A stretch of 64,000 nucleotides of DNA from Mesorhizobium sp. 113-3-3. GTDB lineage: Bacteria > Pseudomonadota > Alphaproteobacteria > Rhizobiales > Rhizobiaceae. The stretch covers positions 214,232 to 278,231 of the forward strand of contig NZ_AP023245.1 of the NCBI RefSeq assembly GCF_016756495.1, read 5' to 3'. Under the pieces are notes generated by a model. The model searched no databases, was not told the DNA's origin, and saw only the letters and a program-made list of their open reading frames with translations. Of the stretch, positions 26,437 to 35,484 are shown one piece after another; positions within the stretch are counted from its first letter, which is position 1, and every line of letters begins with the position of its first letter. The position numbers and the translations under genes are program-made.

Positions 26437-27399
26437 ATGACCGGTTCTTCAAGAGACAAGCTTGCGATCGTGTGCGGATTTGGCGCCATATATGTCATAT
26501 GGGGCTCGACATATCTGGCACTCGCGGTCGCCGTCCAAACCATCCCGCCATTTGCGCTGATGGGCACGCGCTCGATTGTCGGCGGAGCAATCCTGCTGGC
26601 GTATTCGAAGGCCAAGGCCGACGACGGCGGTTCCATCCGGTGCTGGATCCGCGCAAGCCTTTGTGGCGTGTTGTTTTTCGTCGGCTGTCACGGTGTTTTG
26701 GCCTATGCCGAGCAACGCATGCCGTCCGGCCTTGCGGCACTTCTCCTGGCGACGATCCCATTCTGGATCATCGTCGGCAGAAGCATCCTCGGCAGATCGG
26801 ACCAGTCTCTTGTCAGGACCATTTTGCTGCTGCTCCCCGGCTTGCTCGGAGTCGCCCTTGTCGCATGGCGCAGCGTTGCCGGTCCCGCCGCGCTCCAGCT
26901 GTCCGACATCCTGCTCCTGCTGATGGCGTCCGCCTCTTGGGCGCTTGGTACACTCATCGCTGAAGGCCACAACAACAAGGGTTCGTCGATAGCACTAGCC
27001 GGCCGGGAATTGATCGCCGGCGGCGTGGCACTGATGCTGTTGAGCGCGTTGCGCGGCGAACAGATTGGCGCGCTGATGGGGATTTCCCTGTCATCCTTCC
27101 TTGGCTGGAGCTACCTCACGCTCGCCGGCACGGTGGTGGCGTTCGGTTCGTACTCCTGGCTGCTCAAGAAAATCTCGCCCGCTCTTGTCGCGACCTACAC
27201 ATTCGTCAATCCCGTGATTGCGATGTTCCTCGGCTGGGCATTTCTTGGCGAAGAGGTCACCGCAACCACGGTGATCGGAGCCTTTCTAGTTATCGCTTCC
27301 GTGGCTTGCCTGCTCGTTGCCAACCGAAATCCCACTCACAAGGAGGCCGGCTCATGGTCGACGCCACGAAAAACGGCAACGGCGATCGCAAAAGGTTAA
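26437..27399 (+). CDS. EamA/DMT-family transporter
   Basis: A 320-residue integral membrane protein with about ten hydrophobic segments in two EamA repeats. The first starts LAIVCGFGAIYVIWGSTYLA, with the typical WGSTYLA. The second contains TLAGTVVAFGSYSWLLKKIS and ATYTFVNPVIAMFLGWAF. These are usually metabolite exporters of the inner membrane. The last 46 bases overlap the start of the binding-protein-like gene. Start chosen because the first helix begins right after it. Exported compound unknown; the CGNR regulator probably controls it. Confidence 0.9.
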   Translation: MTGSSRDKLAIVCGFGAIYVIWGSTYLALAVAVQTIPPFALMGTRSIVGGAILLAYSKAKADDGGSIRCWIRASLCGVLFFVGCHGVLAYAEQRMPSGLAALLLATIPFWIIVGRSILGRSDQSLVRTILLLLPGLLGVALVAWRSVAGPAALQLSDILLLLMASASWALGTLIAEGHNNKGSSIALAGRELIAGGVALMLLSALRGEQIGALMGISLSSFLGWSYLTLAGTVVAFGSYSWLLKKISPALVATYTFVNPVIAMFLGWAFLGEEVTATTVIGAFLVIASVACLLVANRNPTHKEAGSWSTPRKTATAIAKG

Positions 27400-28478
27400 G
27401 GATCGGGGTCGTCGCCCCGCTCACGGGACGGCCTGCCGATCTCGGGATCGAGATGGCACAGGCAGTTCAACTGGCGGTCGAGGATACCAACGGTGTAGCC
27501 GACGATATCTTGTTTGAGGCGATCCGGCGCGACGACAAAGGCGACGAGGCCGAGGGCGCCAAGGTCGCGTCAAGCTTGATCGCCGATGAGAGGGTGCTGG
27601 GCATAGTCGGACACTACAACAGCAACGTCACGCTCGCCGTGGCGCAGCGCTATTGCGATGCGTCATTGGCGCTGATTTCACCCATCGTTTCCAATCCGAC
27701 GTTGACGGATTCGGTTTGGGACAACGTGTTCCGCTTTACAAACCGAGACGACGTCACCGCGTCCGCCATATCAGACCATCTGGCCGCCGAGATGAGGAAA
27801 CGGCGCGCTGTCGTGGTCAGAACCAACACCGTTTACGGACACAGCATGACCGACGAATTTGTCCATGCCTATCGGCGCCGCGGAGGGACTGTCGTGCAGG
27901 ACATCGCTGTTGAGGAAGGAACCACCGAGTTTGGCGGCTTGGTCGGAAGCTTTCCCAAGAACATCGATCTGGTGTTCTACGGCGGCACATTCGAGGGCGC
28001 GGCGTTGCTGAAGGCAATGCGGGCGGCGAAGCTACGGCATTTGCTCGCGACCGGGGACGGTTGCTGGGATGGCTGGAATTTCCTCGAACCCGCCGGGGAC
28101 GCGGCCGAGCAGGATGAGGGCGTCCTCGTCCTTTCAGCCTGTCCGGAAATCGGTGTCGTTCAAGGGTCGCGGGATTTCGCTCAACGCTACGCGGATCGCT
28201 TCGGTCCGCTGAGGAACTATGCCGTCAACTGCTACGATGCTACGGCACAGTTGATCGAAGCCATAAGGCTGGCCCAGCGCGGAAACCGGCTTAGCCGAGA
28301 GGGCGTGATATCGGCGCTCCGGCAAAGCCAATATCGCGGTATTGCATACCCAGACGTCGTCAAATGGGATGCCAGGCAGGACAATGGCGCCGCGATGACG
28401 GCCTTGCACGTGGTCGAGAAAGGCCGGTTCAAGCAGATCAGAATGATTGCTCGAGCGTCAGAGACGTCGGCCCTTTGA
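27354..28478 (+). CDS. Branched-chain amino acid/amide-type binding protein without signal peptide
   Basis: A 374-residue type-I periplasmic-binding-protein fold (LRIGVVAPLTGRPADLGI, AVQLAVEDTNG, IVGHYNSNVTLAVAQ, PIVSNPTLTDSVWDNVFR, AVNCYDATAQLIEAI). The start at 27354 has an AAGGAGG ribosome site. The chain begins MVDATKNGNGDRKRLRIG with no signal peptide or lipobox. It probably stays in the cytosol, perhaps as a ligand sensor like AmiC, or has been recruited as an accessory to the EamA exporter. No ABC permease is nearby. Confidence 0.82.
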   Translation: MVDATKNGNGDRKRLRIGVVAPLTGRPADLGIEMAQAVQLAVEDTNGVADDILFEAIRRDDKGDEAEGAKVASSLIADERVLGIVGHYNSNVTLAVAQRYCDASLALISPIVSNPTLTDSVWDNVFRFTNRDDVTASAISDHLAAEMRKRRAVVVRTNTVYGHSMTDEFVHAYRRRGGTVVQDIAVEEGTTEFGGLVGSFPKNIDLVFYGGTFEGAALLKAMRAAKLRHLLATGDGCWDGWNFLEPAGDAAEQDEGVLVLSACPEIGVVQGSRDFAQRYADRFGPLRNYAVNCYDATAQLIEAIRLAQRGNRLSREGVISALRQSQYRGIAYPDVVKWDARQDNGAAMTALHVVEKGRFKQIRMIARASETSAL

Positions 28479-28516
28479 TTGATCAACGCGGACGCGACGC
28501 CTCTGGTTTGAGGATT

Positions 28517-28606
28517 TCACGAGATGCCCAAGGCATTCTCCAGTTGCTGCTTCGTCATCTTTGACCGGCCAGCGATCTTTCGACGTTGCGCCTGTGCGTA
28601 GAGCTC
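28517..28606 (-). pseudogene. C-terminal remnant of a Rho-N-like small protein
   Basis: About 28 residues, ELYAQAQRRKIAGRSKMTKQ then LENALG, match the tail typical of small Rho-termination-N-domain-like proteins (AxxRxIxGRSKMxKxxL). The upstream part is replaced by plus-strand DUF2285 DNA, so it is a fragment at a recombination joint. Confidence 0.45.
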
Positions 28607-28985
28607 GTCACGCAACTGGCGTTTCTCGGCGACGCGCAGCCAGGCGAACCGATGGCTGCTGCGATCCCACGCGACGAAATGGCGCTTGACCGGCTCCAGG
28701 CAATCGAACGGTTCATCCGCTCGATCCACACGCCCAACCTTCCCGATGCCAGGTTGACCGCTGTCCAGCGTCGGCGCCTTGGTCACATGCTGCGATGCTT
28801 GGACGGTCGCGAGGAACAGGCATCCCATTTAGAAGTCGCAACCGCCTTGTTCGGCCGTCGGCTGGTCAACGCCGCCGACTGGCACGACCCGGCGTTTTAC
28901 CAGACGCAGCCTCGTGCGCGACGGGCTGAAGATGGTCGAGCGCGGCTCTCGCCAATTGCTGCACGCGCGAAGGCGCCATCACTGA
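28607..28985 (+). pseudogene. DUF2285 relic (copy 1)
   Basis: The segment DRLQAIERFIRSIHTPNLPD, then RRLGHMLRCLDGREEQASH and EVATALFGRRLVNAADWHDP is nearly the same as the DUF2285 part of 52504-53260. A frameshift near 28905 moves the C-terminus (LVRDGLKMVERGSRQLL) to another frame, and the N-terminal half is missing. DNA similarity to the second copy continues about 120 bp past the stop, pointing to a segmental duplication. DUF2285 proteins belong to ICE backbones. Confidence 0.72.
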
Positions 28986-29151
28986 CAAGTCCCGCCGGCC
29001 GCGCTGCCCAATTTCTTACGCTGTTTTCAAGCCGACGGTTACGGTCAATCATGAAGCGAATGGCTGTTTGCGCCTCATGTCCGCCGTTTAACAGCCGCGC
29101 CAATCGCGAACTTGACATCATCAACGACCGAGCAGGAATGCCGCGCAACCA

Positions 29152-29733
29152 TCACATCGCTGCTTCCTGCTCCATCTCCTTCATGTCCTGAAAACGATCC
29201 GCGATCCGCGGATGGAGGCGGCCGCCATCCGCCGCGCCTATGGCTACGACGATTTCGTCGGCGGCCGGTCCATCGGCGATCTGGAAGTTGGCTGTGATGA
29301 AATGCGAGCGGCGGCCGTTCTCGCTCTTGTGCATCATCGGCAATGACAGAAGCGCGCCCGGCGCGTTGCGCGTGTTGCAGAATTCGAGATAGGTCGTGCC
29401 GCCGACGGCATCGCGAAACACATTGCCGAAGCGCAGCGTGTGGATCATGGCGGAAGCGTGTTCGATCTCGCCAGCGACCCCAACGGCGGCGGCCTTGCCG
29501 TAGCTCTCGATGCGCTCGGCAGGCATGAGTTCGAGCACGCGTTGCGTGAGCTCATGTCCCAAACGGGGTGCGATAGCGACAATCTCCGGCCGCAGGTTCT
29601 CGACGAAACCGCGCCCCGCCCATGGATTGCGCAGGACAGCGGCGACGACGATCGATCTTACCGGCCTGGCGCCGGCCTTGCCGCCTTCGATGTGCACTTC
29701 TTCGATGAAGGTGCAGACTTTTCGCAATTCCAT
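29152..29733 (-). CDS. DUF1185 (AA_synth) family protein
   Basis: A 193-residue protein. MELRKVCTFIEEVHIEGG, then RSIVVAAVLRNPWAGRGFVENL and EIVAIAPRLGHELTQRVLEL are hallmarks of the amino acid synthesis (DUF1185) family; crystal structures exist but the reaction is not established to my knowledge. C-terminal segments VGGTTYLEFCNTRNAPG and MMHKSENGRRSHFITANFQ may line an active site. It is divergent from the PucR-type regulator and next to oxidative catabolic genes, so a hydrolytic or isomerising step on a nitrogenous intermediate is a reasonable guess. Confidence 0.88.
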   Translation of the reverse strand: MELRKVCTFIEEVHIEGGKAGARPVRSIVVAAVLRNPWAGRGFVENLRPEIVAIAPRLGHELTQRVLELMPAERIESYGKAAAVGVAGEIEHASAMIHTLRFGNVFRDAVGGTTYLEFCNTRNAPGALLSLPMMHKSENGRRSHFITANFQIADGPAADEIVVAIGAADGGRLHPRIADRFQDMKEMEQEAAM

Positions 29734-29895
29734 GATTTTGGGCCCTGTTGATGGAAGCCAAGCCTAATCGGATCTAGCGGACGGGTATTCCTCCGGTTCG
29801 TAGGAAAAATCGACGTGCACCCCGCTTGGAAGCGGTGTAGCGTTCATATATCCGCGACGGCTTAAATTGGCCCTTCGCGAGGCGGAAGACCGGGC

Positions 29896-31692
29896 GTGGA
29901 CCACGAGTCTCAAATTCTCTCTTTGCGGGACGCCGCCAGCCTCATCAACTCGGGTGGCGATCTCCAGTCCGTGTTGCGAGACCTCGTGCTGGCAGCCTGC
30001 CGCCATGCCAAATGGACGCTGGGCTCGATCATGAGCATCGATGCGCCGCATGGCCACGCCTATGTCATCGTGCGCCATGACCCCACGCTCATTCAACGCA
30101 GTTTGCCTGACCGCTGGGAATTGGCGACCAGTCCGTCGATTGTCGCGCTCAACCGGAACGAGCCGGTCTATATCAGGGATGCGCGTGTGTCCGAGGAGTT
30201 TCCTGGCTATCGCCGGGAGGCGTTCGAGCGCGACTATCGCAGCGTGCTCGTCATGCCGATGAACTGCGTCGACGACGACGGCCGGCCAATGGTGCTGACC
30301 GTGGTCTCGCGCGAAATCACCGAAGTGAGTGCCGAGGATATCGCGTTCATTGGCATGATCGTGCATTTGGGCGAGATAGCGGTGGAGAAGCAGCATCGCC
30401 TGCGCCAGGAAAAGCAAGCAGGCGAGCGTCTGCAGCGCGCCTTGTTGGCGCACACCTCGCTTCTGCAGCAGGCTCTGTCGGAAGGATCGGTGGTCTCACT
30501 CGCCGACAAGGTCGGCGAGCTGTTACCCAATGCGGTCGTGGTCATTGATTTCCACGCCAACCTGGTCGTGGCTGGCCGCTCGCCGAGCGAAGCGCATTTT
30601 GATGCCGCGGCCTGGCGCCAGGCCGTTGGCGGCGCGCTCAACCGGCAGATCGTCAAGGTCGCGCGCGGCGCGTCGGAAGCGCGCCAGGAGGAGACTTTGT
30701 TCGTTGATGACGGCAAGCATCGGCTCAAGCTTTCGGTGCGCGTAGAGCCGCTCACAATCGATGACGAAGTGGTTGGCGCGCTCATGATTTTTCCGACGCC
30801 GCAGCAATCGGGCCAACTCGACCAGATGCTGCTCGACAGCGCCAAATTCGCGCTCAGCGTGCAGATGATGCGCAGCTTCGTCCGCTTCCGCTTCGAGACC
30901 AGATCGCTGACCGAGCTTTTCCTGGAAGTCGTAGAACGACGCTGGCGTGACGAGGCGGATATCGTCAACCGGGCACGGCGGCTGGGGCTTGACCTGACCG
31001 TACCGCAAAGGCTGATTGTCGTCGACTACGCCGACGCGGCCAAGCACGGCGGCGGTGGTCTGGCCGACCCCCATCATACCCTTGTCCGGCTGTTGGACCA
31101 GGCGGGCGTGGCGGGCACCCTCATCGCCCTAGAAGGCGGTCTTGTCTGTCTCGTGGTGGGCGATAACCGGGAGAGCATTCGCCTGACGAAATTGCCCAAC
31201 ACAATCGCTGCGGAGTTTGGCCGCCATTTCGGACGTGAGCCGGCGGTGCTGGTTTCCGAAATCTGCGCCTTGCTGGCCGATTATTCCACCGCCTGGGAGC
31301 GTTGCCGCCGCGTGATCCGCATCGGCCGATCTTTCGGACGCACCGGCGTTTTCGCCGGCCAGGATTTTGGCCCGCTGCCGATGCTGGTCGCTGCCGCCGA
31401 TGTGCCTGATGTGCGCAACTTCGTTGACAAGAGCGTCGGCGCCTTGATTGCGCATGATCGCGAGCACCACACCCCCTATCTGGACACGTTGTTTGCCTAT
31501 CTGCGCGAAGGTTGCCGCAGCCAGGCTTGCGCCGATGCGATGGGGCTGCATGTCACCACCTTGCGCTATCGCCTGTCGCGCATGGAAGAGCTGTTCGGGA
31601 TCAAGCTCGACACGCCCGAACAACGCTTCGCGGCCGAACTGGCGATCCGCCTCAGCGGCATCATCGACAGCCGGTTGCCTGAAACCCGCTAG
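29896..31692 (+). CDS. PucR/CdaR-type transcriptional regulator with GAF-like sensor
   Basis: A 598-residue protein starting at GTG 29896 after GAGGCGGAAGA. The N-terminal GAF-like domain spans about residues 10-165 (DLQSVLRDLVLAACRHAKWT, DPTLIQRSLPDRWELATSPS). A second sensor-like region runs to about 320. The C-terminal helix-turn-helix of the PucR family follows (FAYLREGCRSQACADAMGLH with TTLRYRLSRMEELFG). It probably binds DNA when a catabolite is present. Its position between divergent DUF1185 and the flavin-reductase operon suggests local control. Confidence 0.87.
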   Translation: MDHESQILSLRDAASLINSGGDLQSVLRDLVLAACRHAKWTLGSIMSIDAPHGHAYVIVRHDPTLIQRSLPDRWELATSPSIVALNRNEPVYIRDARVSEEFPGYRREAFERDYRSVLVMPMNCVDDDGRPMVLTVVSREITEVSAEDIAFIGMIVHLGEIAVEKQHRLRQEKQAGERLQRALLAHTSLLQQALSEGSVVSLADKVGELLPNAVVVIDFHANLVVAGRSPSEAHFDAAAWRQAVGGALNRQIVKVARGASEARQEETLFVDDGKHRLKLSVRVEPLTIDDEVVGALMIFPTPQQSGQLDQMLLDSAKFALSVQMMRSFVRFRFETRSLTELFLEVVERRWRDEADIVNRARRLGLDLTVPQRLIVVDYADAAKHGGGGLADPHHTLVRLLDQAGVAGTLIALEGGLVCLVVGDNRESIRLTKLPNTIAAEFGRHFGREPAVLVSEICALLADYSTAWERCRRVIRIGRSFGRTGVFAGQDFGPLPMLVAAADVPDVRNFVDKSVGALIAHDREHHTPYLDTLFAYLREGCRSQACADAMGLHVTTLRYRLSRMEELFGIKLDTPEQRFAAELAIRLSGIIDSRLPETR

Positions 31693-31866
31693 AGCCATTT
31701 CATCGCGTCATTGCCGTCGCTGGGGCGGTCCCGCCAGGCGCGGACCTGCCGTGCATCTGCTTACTCGGGATGGCAGCAGCCGGTTGCCAACTCCTTCCTA
31801 TAGATCTGAGGAAGAACCGCTGCCGGCCCCTGCCTAGCCTCCGTCCCAGAAATGTGGAGGAAGGCA

Positions 31867-32844
31867 ATGGCGGACGCTGTAGCACAAAGGACGATCGACC
31901 CGATCGCCTTGCGTCGTGCCTTCGGAACTTTCGTCACGGGGGTCACAGTCATCACGACGCGCGACAGCGACGGCAAGCCGCGCGGCATGACCGCCAACTC
32001 CTTCACCTCCGTCTCGCTCGACCCGCCGTTGCTTCTGGTCTGTGTCGGCAAGTCGGCGGCAAGCTTTCCGGCATTCAATGAAACGAGCGCTTTCGCGGTT
32101 AATTTCCTGCATGAGGGGCAGGTCGATGTTTCATCGGTCTTCGCCTCCAAGGCGGCGAACAAATTCCAGTCGGTCAATCATGACAGCGCCCACACCGGCG
32201 CGCCGGTCCTCACCGACAGCCTGACATGGTTCGACTGCACCGTTCACAACCGCATCGAGGCCGGCGACCACATCATCCTGATCGGTCAGGTCCAGGCCTT
32301 TGGGACGAGCCCGTCGGCGCCGCTCGGATTTTGCCGCGGCCGCTACGCCAGCGTGAAGGATCCGCTGCCGGCCGGCTGGCTCGCCTCGCAGGATATGATC
32401 ATCGGCTATCTCGTCGAAGCGGGGGACCGCATCCTCCTGTGCGCCGACGGCAAGGGCAGCTGGGTGCTGCCGACGGCGCGGCGCCGCAAGGCCGACAGCC
32501 AGCTTGTGCTGGACGGCGGCGAGGCGCTGAGCCTCGTTCCTGAAAATACCTTCCTCTATTCGGTGTTCGACGTCGCCGACAGCGACCCCGGCTATCTGAT
32601 CTACCGCGCCGAACTGAGCCGCGAGAGTGCCGAAGCCGCGCTTGCCGACGGCCATGCCTTCTTTTCCGTCGACGCGCTGCCCTATGAGCGGATCGCCACG
32701 CATGAATTACGCGCCATGCTGCGCCGCTATGCGCGCGAGCGGCAGGACAAGCGCTTCGGCATCTACATCGACACCGGTGACGGCGGTCGCGTCGCCATGA
32801 TCGACGGCCAGTCGCAATCGTGGACGCAGGCCGCGTCCGAATAA
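31867..32844 (+). CDS. Flavin reductase fused to a degenerate Nudix-like domain
   Basis: A 325-residue protein, ribosome site AGGAAGG. Residues 1-165 are an HpaC-type flavin reductase domain (RRAFGTFVTGVTVITTRD, GMTANSFTSVSLDPPLLL, FAVNFLHEGQ), which supplies reduced FMN. After about residue 175 (MIIGYLVEAGDRILLC, then GSWVLPTARRR) the sequence resembles the start of a Nudix fold but lacks the REXXEE Nudix box. Plain flavin reductases are about 160-190 residues. It is probably the reductase partner of the luciferase-like monooxygenase at 34406. The extension may bind a nucleotide. Confidence 0.82.
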   Translation: MADAVAQRTIDPIALRRAFGTFVTGVTVITTRDSDGKPRGMTANSFTSVSLDPPLLLVCVGKSAASFPAFNETSAFAVNFLHEGQVDVSSVFASKAANKFQSVNHDSAHTGAPVLTDSLTWFDCTVHNRIEAGDHIILIGQVQAFGTSPSAPLGFCRGRYASVKDPLPAGWLASQDMIIGYLVEAGDRILLCADGKGSWVLPTARRRKADSQLVLDGGEALSLVPENTFLYSVFDVADSDPGYLIYRAELSRESAEAALADGHAFFSVDALPYERIATHELRAMLRRYARERQDKRFGIYIDTGDGGRVAMIDGQSQSWTQAASE

Positions 32845-32866
32845 TGAATCTCCCAGGACAGACAGC

Positions 32867-34378
32867 ATGAAAACGACGATTGCATCGCTCGAAGGCTCGC
32901 GCCAGAACCTGTTCATCAACGGCGCGTTCGTGGCGCCGAACGGCGGGCAGTATATCGACAGCTTCGACCCGACCACCGGCAAGCCCTGGTACCAGTTTGC
33001 CGAGGCCGGCGCCGAGGATGTCGGCGCGGCTGTCGAGGCCGCGCGCGCCGCTTTCGCCGCTCCAGCCTGGCGGCGCATGACCCAGACCGATCGCGGCAAG
33101 CTCGTGCGTCGGCTGGCGGAAATGGTGATGGAGCACGCCGATGAGCTGGCGCTGATCGAGACACGCGACAATGGCAAGCTGCTCAAGGAAATGCGGGCGC
33201 AGATGCGCGCCATGCCCGACAGCTACACCTATTTCGCCGGCATGGCCGACAAGCTGCTTGGCGACACCATTCCAGTCAACAAGCTCGACATGCTGAACTT
33301 CAACCTGCGCGAGCCGATCGGCGTCGTCGGCATGATCACGCCGTGGAACTCGCCGCTGATGCTGCTCGCCGGCACGCTGGCGCCATGCCTGGCGCTCGGC
33401 AACACGGTGGTCGTCAAGCCGTCCGAGCATGCCAGTGCTTCCACACTCGCTCTGGCCGAGCTGATCATGGAAGCCGGCTTCCCGGCCGGCGTCGTCAATG
33501 TCGTCACCGGCACGGGTGCTGTGGCCGGCGACCCGCTGACCCGGCATCCGGGCATCGCCAAATTGGTCTTCACCGGGTCGACCGTGACCGGCCGGCGGAT
33601 TGCCACCAACGCGGCGCAGAATCTCGTTCCCTGCTCGATGGAACTCGGCGGCAAGTCGCCGCATGTCGTCTTCGGTGATGTCGACATCGACCATGCCGTC
33701 AACGGCGTCGTATCCGGTGTCTTTGCGGCGGCGGGACAGACCTGCGTCGCCGGTTCGCGCTGTTTCGTCGAGGCCAGCGTCTACGATCGCTTCGTCGAGG
33801 CGCTGGTCGAGCGCACGAGGCGCGTGCGGGTCGGGCTGCCGACGCTGGAAGAAACCGACATCGGTCCGCTGGCGCTGTCGGCGCAGCTTGCCAAGGTGGA
33901 AGGATATGTCGCCTCGGGTGTGCGCCAGGGCGCCAGCATCGCGGCCGGCGGCAGGCGGCCGCAAGCGGCCGAGCTTGCCGGCGGCTGGTATTTCGAGCCG
34001 ACCGTGATGGCCGATACCGACAACAGCATGGACTTCATGCAGGAAGAGCTGTTCGGTCCGGTCGTCGGCGTCATGCCGTTCTCGTCGGAAGACGAGATGA
34101 TCCGGCTCGCCAACGACACGCGCTATGGGCTCGCCTCCGGCATCTGGACGCGCGACATCAACCGCGCGCTGCGCTTTGCCAGGAATGTCGAGGCAGGCAC
34201 GGTCTGGATCAACACCTATCGCGCTTCCTCCTTCATGTCCGCCAATGGCGGTTTCAAGGAGAGCGGCTACGGCCGGCGCGGCGGCTTCGACGCCATGGAG
34301 GAGTTCTCGCGCCTGAAGAACGTCGTCATCGACTACTCCGGCGCCATGCAGGACCCCTTCATTATCCGCCTTCGCTGA
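32867..34378 (+). CDS. NAD(P)-dependent aldehyde dehydrogenase
   Basis: A 503-residue protein of full ALDH length. The cofactor site has TPWNSP with N161 and KPSE with K184. The general base is E259 in MELGGKSPH. The nucleophile is C293 in GQTCVAGSR. The C-terminal NPxxS-type segment GLASGIWTRDINRAL is present. It oxidises an aldehyde to the acid, probably one released by the neighbouring monooxygenase. It sits 22 bp after the reductase gene. The specific aldehyde is unknown. Confidence 0.93.
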   Translation: MKTTIASLEGSRQNLFINGAFVAPNGGQYIDSFDPTTGKPWYQFAEAGAEDVGAAVEAARAAFAAPAWRRMTQTDRGKLVRRLAEMVMEHADELALIETRDNGKLLKEMRAQMRAMPDSYTYFAGMADKLLGDTIPVNKLDMLNFNLREPIGVVGMITPWNSPLMLLAGTLAPCLALGNTVVVKPSEHASASTLALAELIMEAGFPAGVVNVVTGTGAVAGDPLTRHPGIAKLVFTGSTVTGRRIATNAAQNLVPCSMELGGKSPHVVFGDVDIDHAVNGVVSGVFAAAGQTCVAGSRCFVEASVYDRFVEALVERTRRVRVGLPTLEETDIGPLALSAQLAKVEGYVASGVRQGASIAAGGRRPQAAELAGGWYFEPTVMADTDNSMDFMQEELFGPVVGVMPFSSEDEMIRLANDTRYGLASGIWTRDINRALRFARNVEAGTVWINTYRASSFMSANGGFKESGYGRRGGFDAMEEFSRLKNVVIDYSGAMQDPFIIRLR

Positions 34379-34405
34379 CCAACCCGACACACTGGGGAGA
34401 CCGAC

Positions 34406-35482
34406 ATGAAATTCGCCGTTTCGCTGACCATGGAGCGCTTCTCGCCCGACATCCCGATGTCGAAGGTCAAGAGCAATCTGCTCGAACTGGCACGCATGGC
34501 CGACGAGGGCGGCTTCGAGACGCTGTGGACGGCCGAACACCACACGATCGAATGCACGATCTCGCCAAATCCGCTGATGACGCTGACTTGGCTTGCCCAG
34601 CATACCGAGGAAATAAGGCTCGGCACCTCGACACTGGTCGCGCCCTATTGGAGCCCGATCCGGTTGGCCGGCGAGGCAGCGCTTTGCGATCACTTGACCG
34701 GCGGACGTCTGGAGTTCGGCATCGCGCGGGGCTCGTACCAATACGAGTTCGACCGCATGGCCGGCGGCATGCCCCAGCAGGAGGGCGTCACCTATCTGAA
34801 GGAGCTGGTTCCGGCGGTTAAGAAGCTCTGGGCGGAAGACTATGCCCATGACGGCCATTACTGGAAGTTCCCTGTGGCAGCCGGCGTGCCGAAGCCGCTG
34901 CAGAGGCCGCATCCGCCGATCTGGGTGGCCGCGCGAGACCCGGGCACTTTCGACTGGGCAGTGAGCATCGGCGCGTCGATCCTGTCGACGCCCTTGTCGG
35001 CGCCGGCGGCCGAGATCGCTGTGCTTGGCGAGAAGTTCCGCAAGGCCGTCGCCGATCATCCCGAGGTCCCGCGCCCGCGCCTGATGATGCAGCGGCGCAC
35101 CTGCGTCTACGAACGGGCGCAGGACTGGGAGATCGCCGTCGGTCATGCCATCGACTATGGCCGCGCCTTCGAGAACTTGTTCCAGAACATCGGCACCGTG
35201 CAGAACGGCTTTCCCGAAGCCGTCCCCTACGAGAGCGTCAAGGGCAAGGACAACTACGATCCGGAAAACATCCGCCGCAACCTGATGTTCGGCACGCCGG
35301 ACGAAGTGATCGAGAAGCTGCTCGACTATGAAGCGGCGGGCGTCGACCAGTACTGCCTCGGCCTTACCTTCAACCTGCCGTTCGAGCTGCAGAAGAAGAC
35401 GATCAAGCTGTGGGTCGACGAGGTGATGCCGGTCTTCGCCGCGCGCGAGCGTGACAGGGCGCGCCAGGCGGCGAGGGCGTGA
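34406..35482 (+). CDS. Luciferase-like (LLM) flavin-dependent monooxygenase
   Basis: A 358-residue bacterial-luciferase-like TIM barrel (MKFAVSLTMERFSPDIPM, GFETLWTAEHHTIECTISP, IRLGTSTLVAPYWSPIRLAG, LTGGRLEFGIARGSYQYEFD). The WTAEHH and RLGT motifs are typical of FMNH2-dependent group C monooxygenases. These need a separate flavin reductase, which is encoded two genes upstream. It could cleave a C-N or C-C bond or oxidise an N-heterocycle; the substrate is unknown. Stop TGA overlaps the region just before the hydrolase start. Confidence 0.9.
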   Translation: MKFAVSLTMERFSPDIPMSKVKSNLLELARMADEGGFETLWTAEHHTIECTISPNPLMTLTWLAQHTEEIRLGTSTLVAPYWSPIRLAGEAALCDHLTGGRLEFGIARGSYQYEFDRMAGGMPQQEGVTYLKELVPAVKKLWAEDYAHDGHYWKFPVAAGVPKPLQRPHPPIWVAARDPGTFDWAVSIGASILSTPLSAPAAEIAVLGEKFRKAVADHPEVPRPRLMMQRRTCVYERAQDWEIAVGHAIDYGRAFENLFQNIGTVQNGFPEAVPYESVKGKDNYDPENIRRNLMFGTPDEVIEKLLDYEAAGVDQYCLGLTFNLPFELQKKTIKLWVDEVMPVFAARERDRARQAARA

Positions 35483-35484
35483 CC

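Noticed and set aside
32399..35146. A 915-codon minus-strand open frame
   Set aside because: It overlaps the flavin reductase, aldehyde dehydrogenase and monooxygenase genes, all with intact catalytic motifs on the plus strand; it is a GC-driven shadow.
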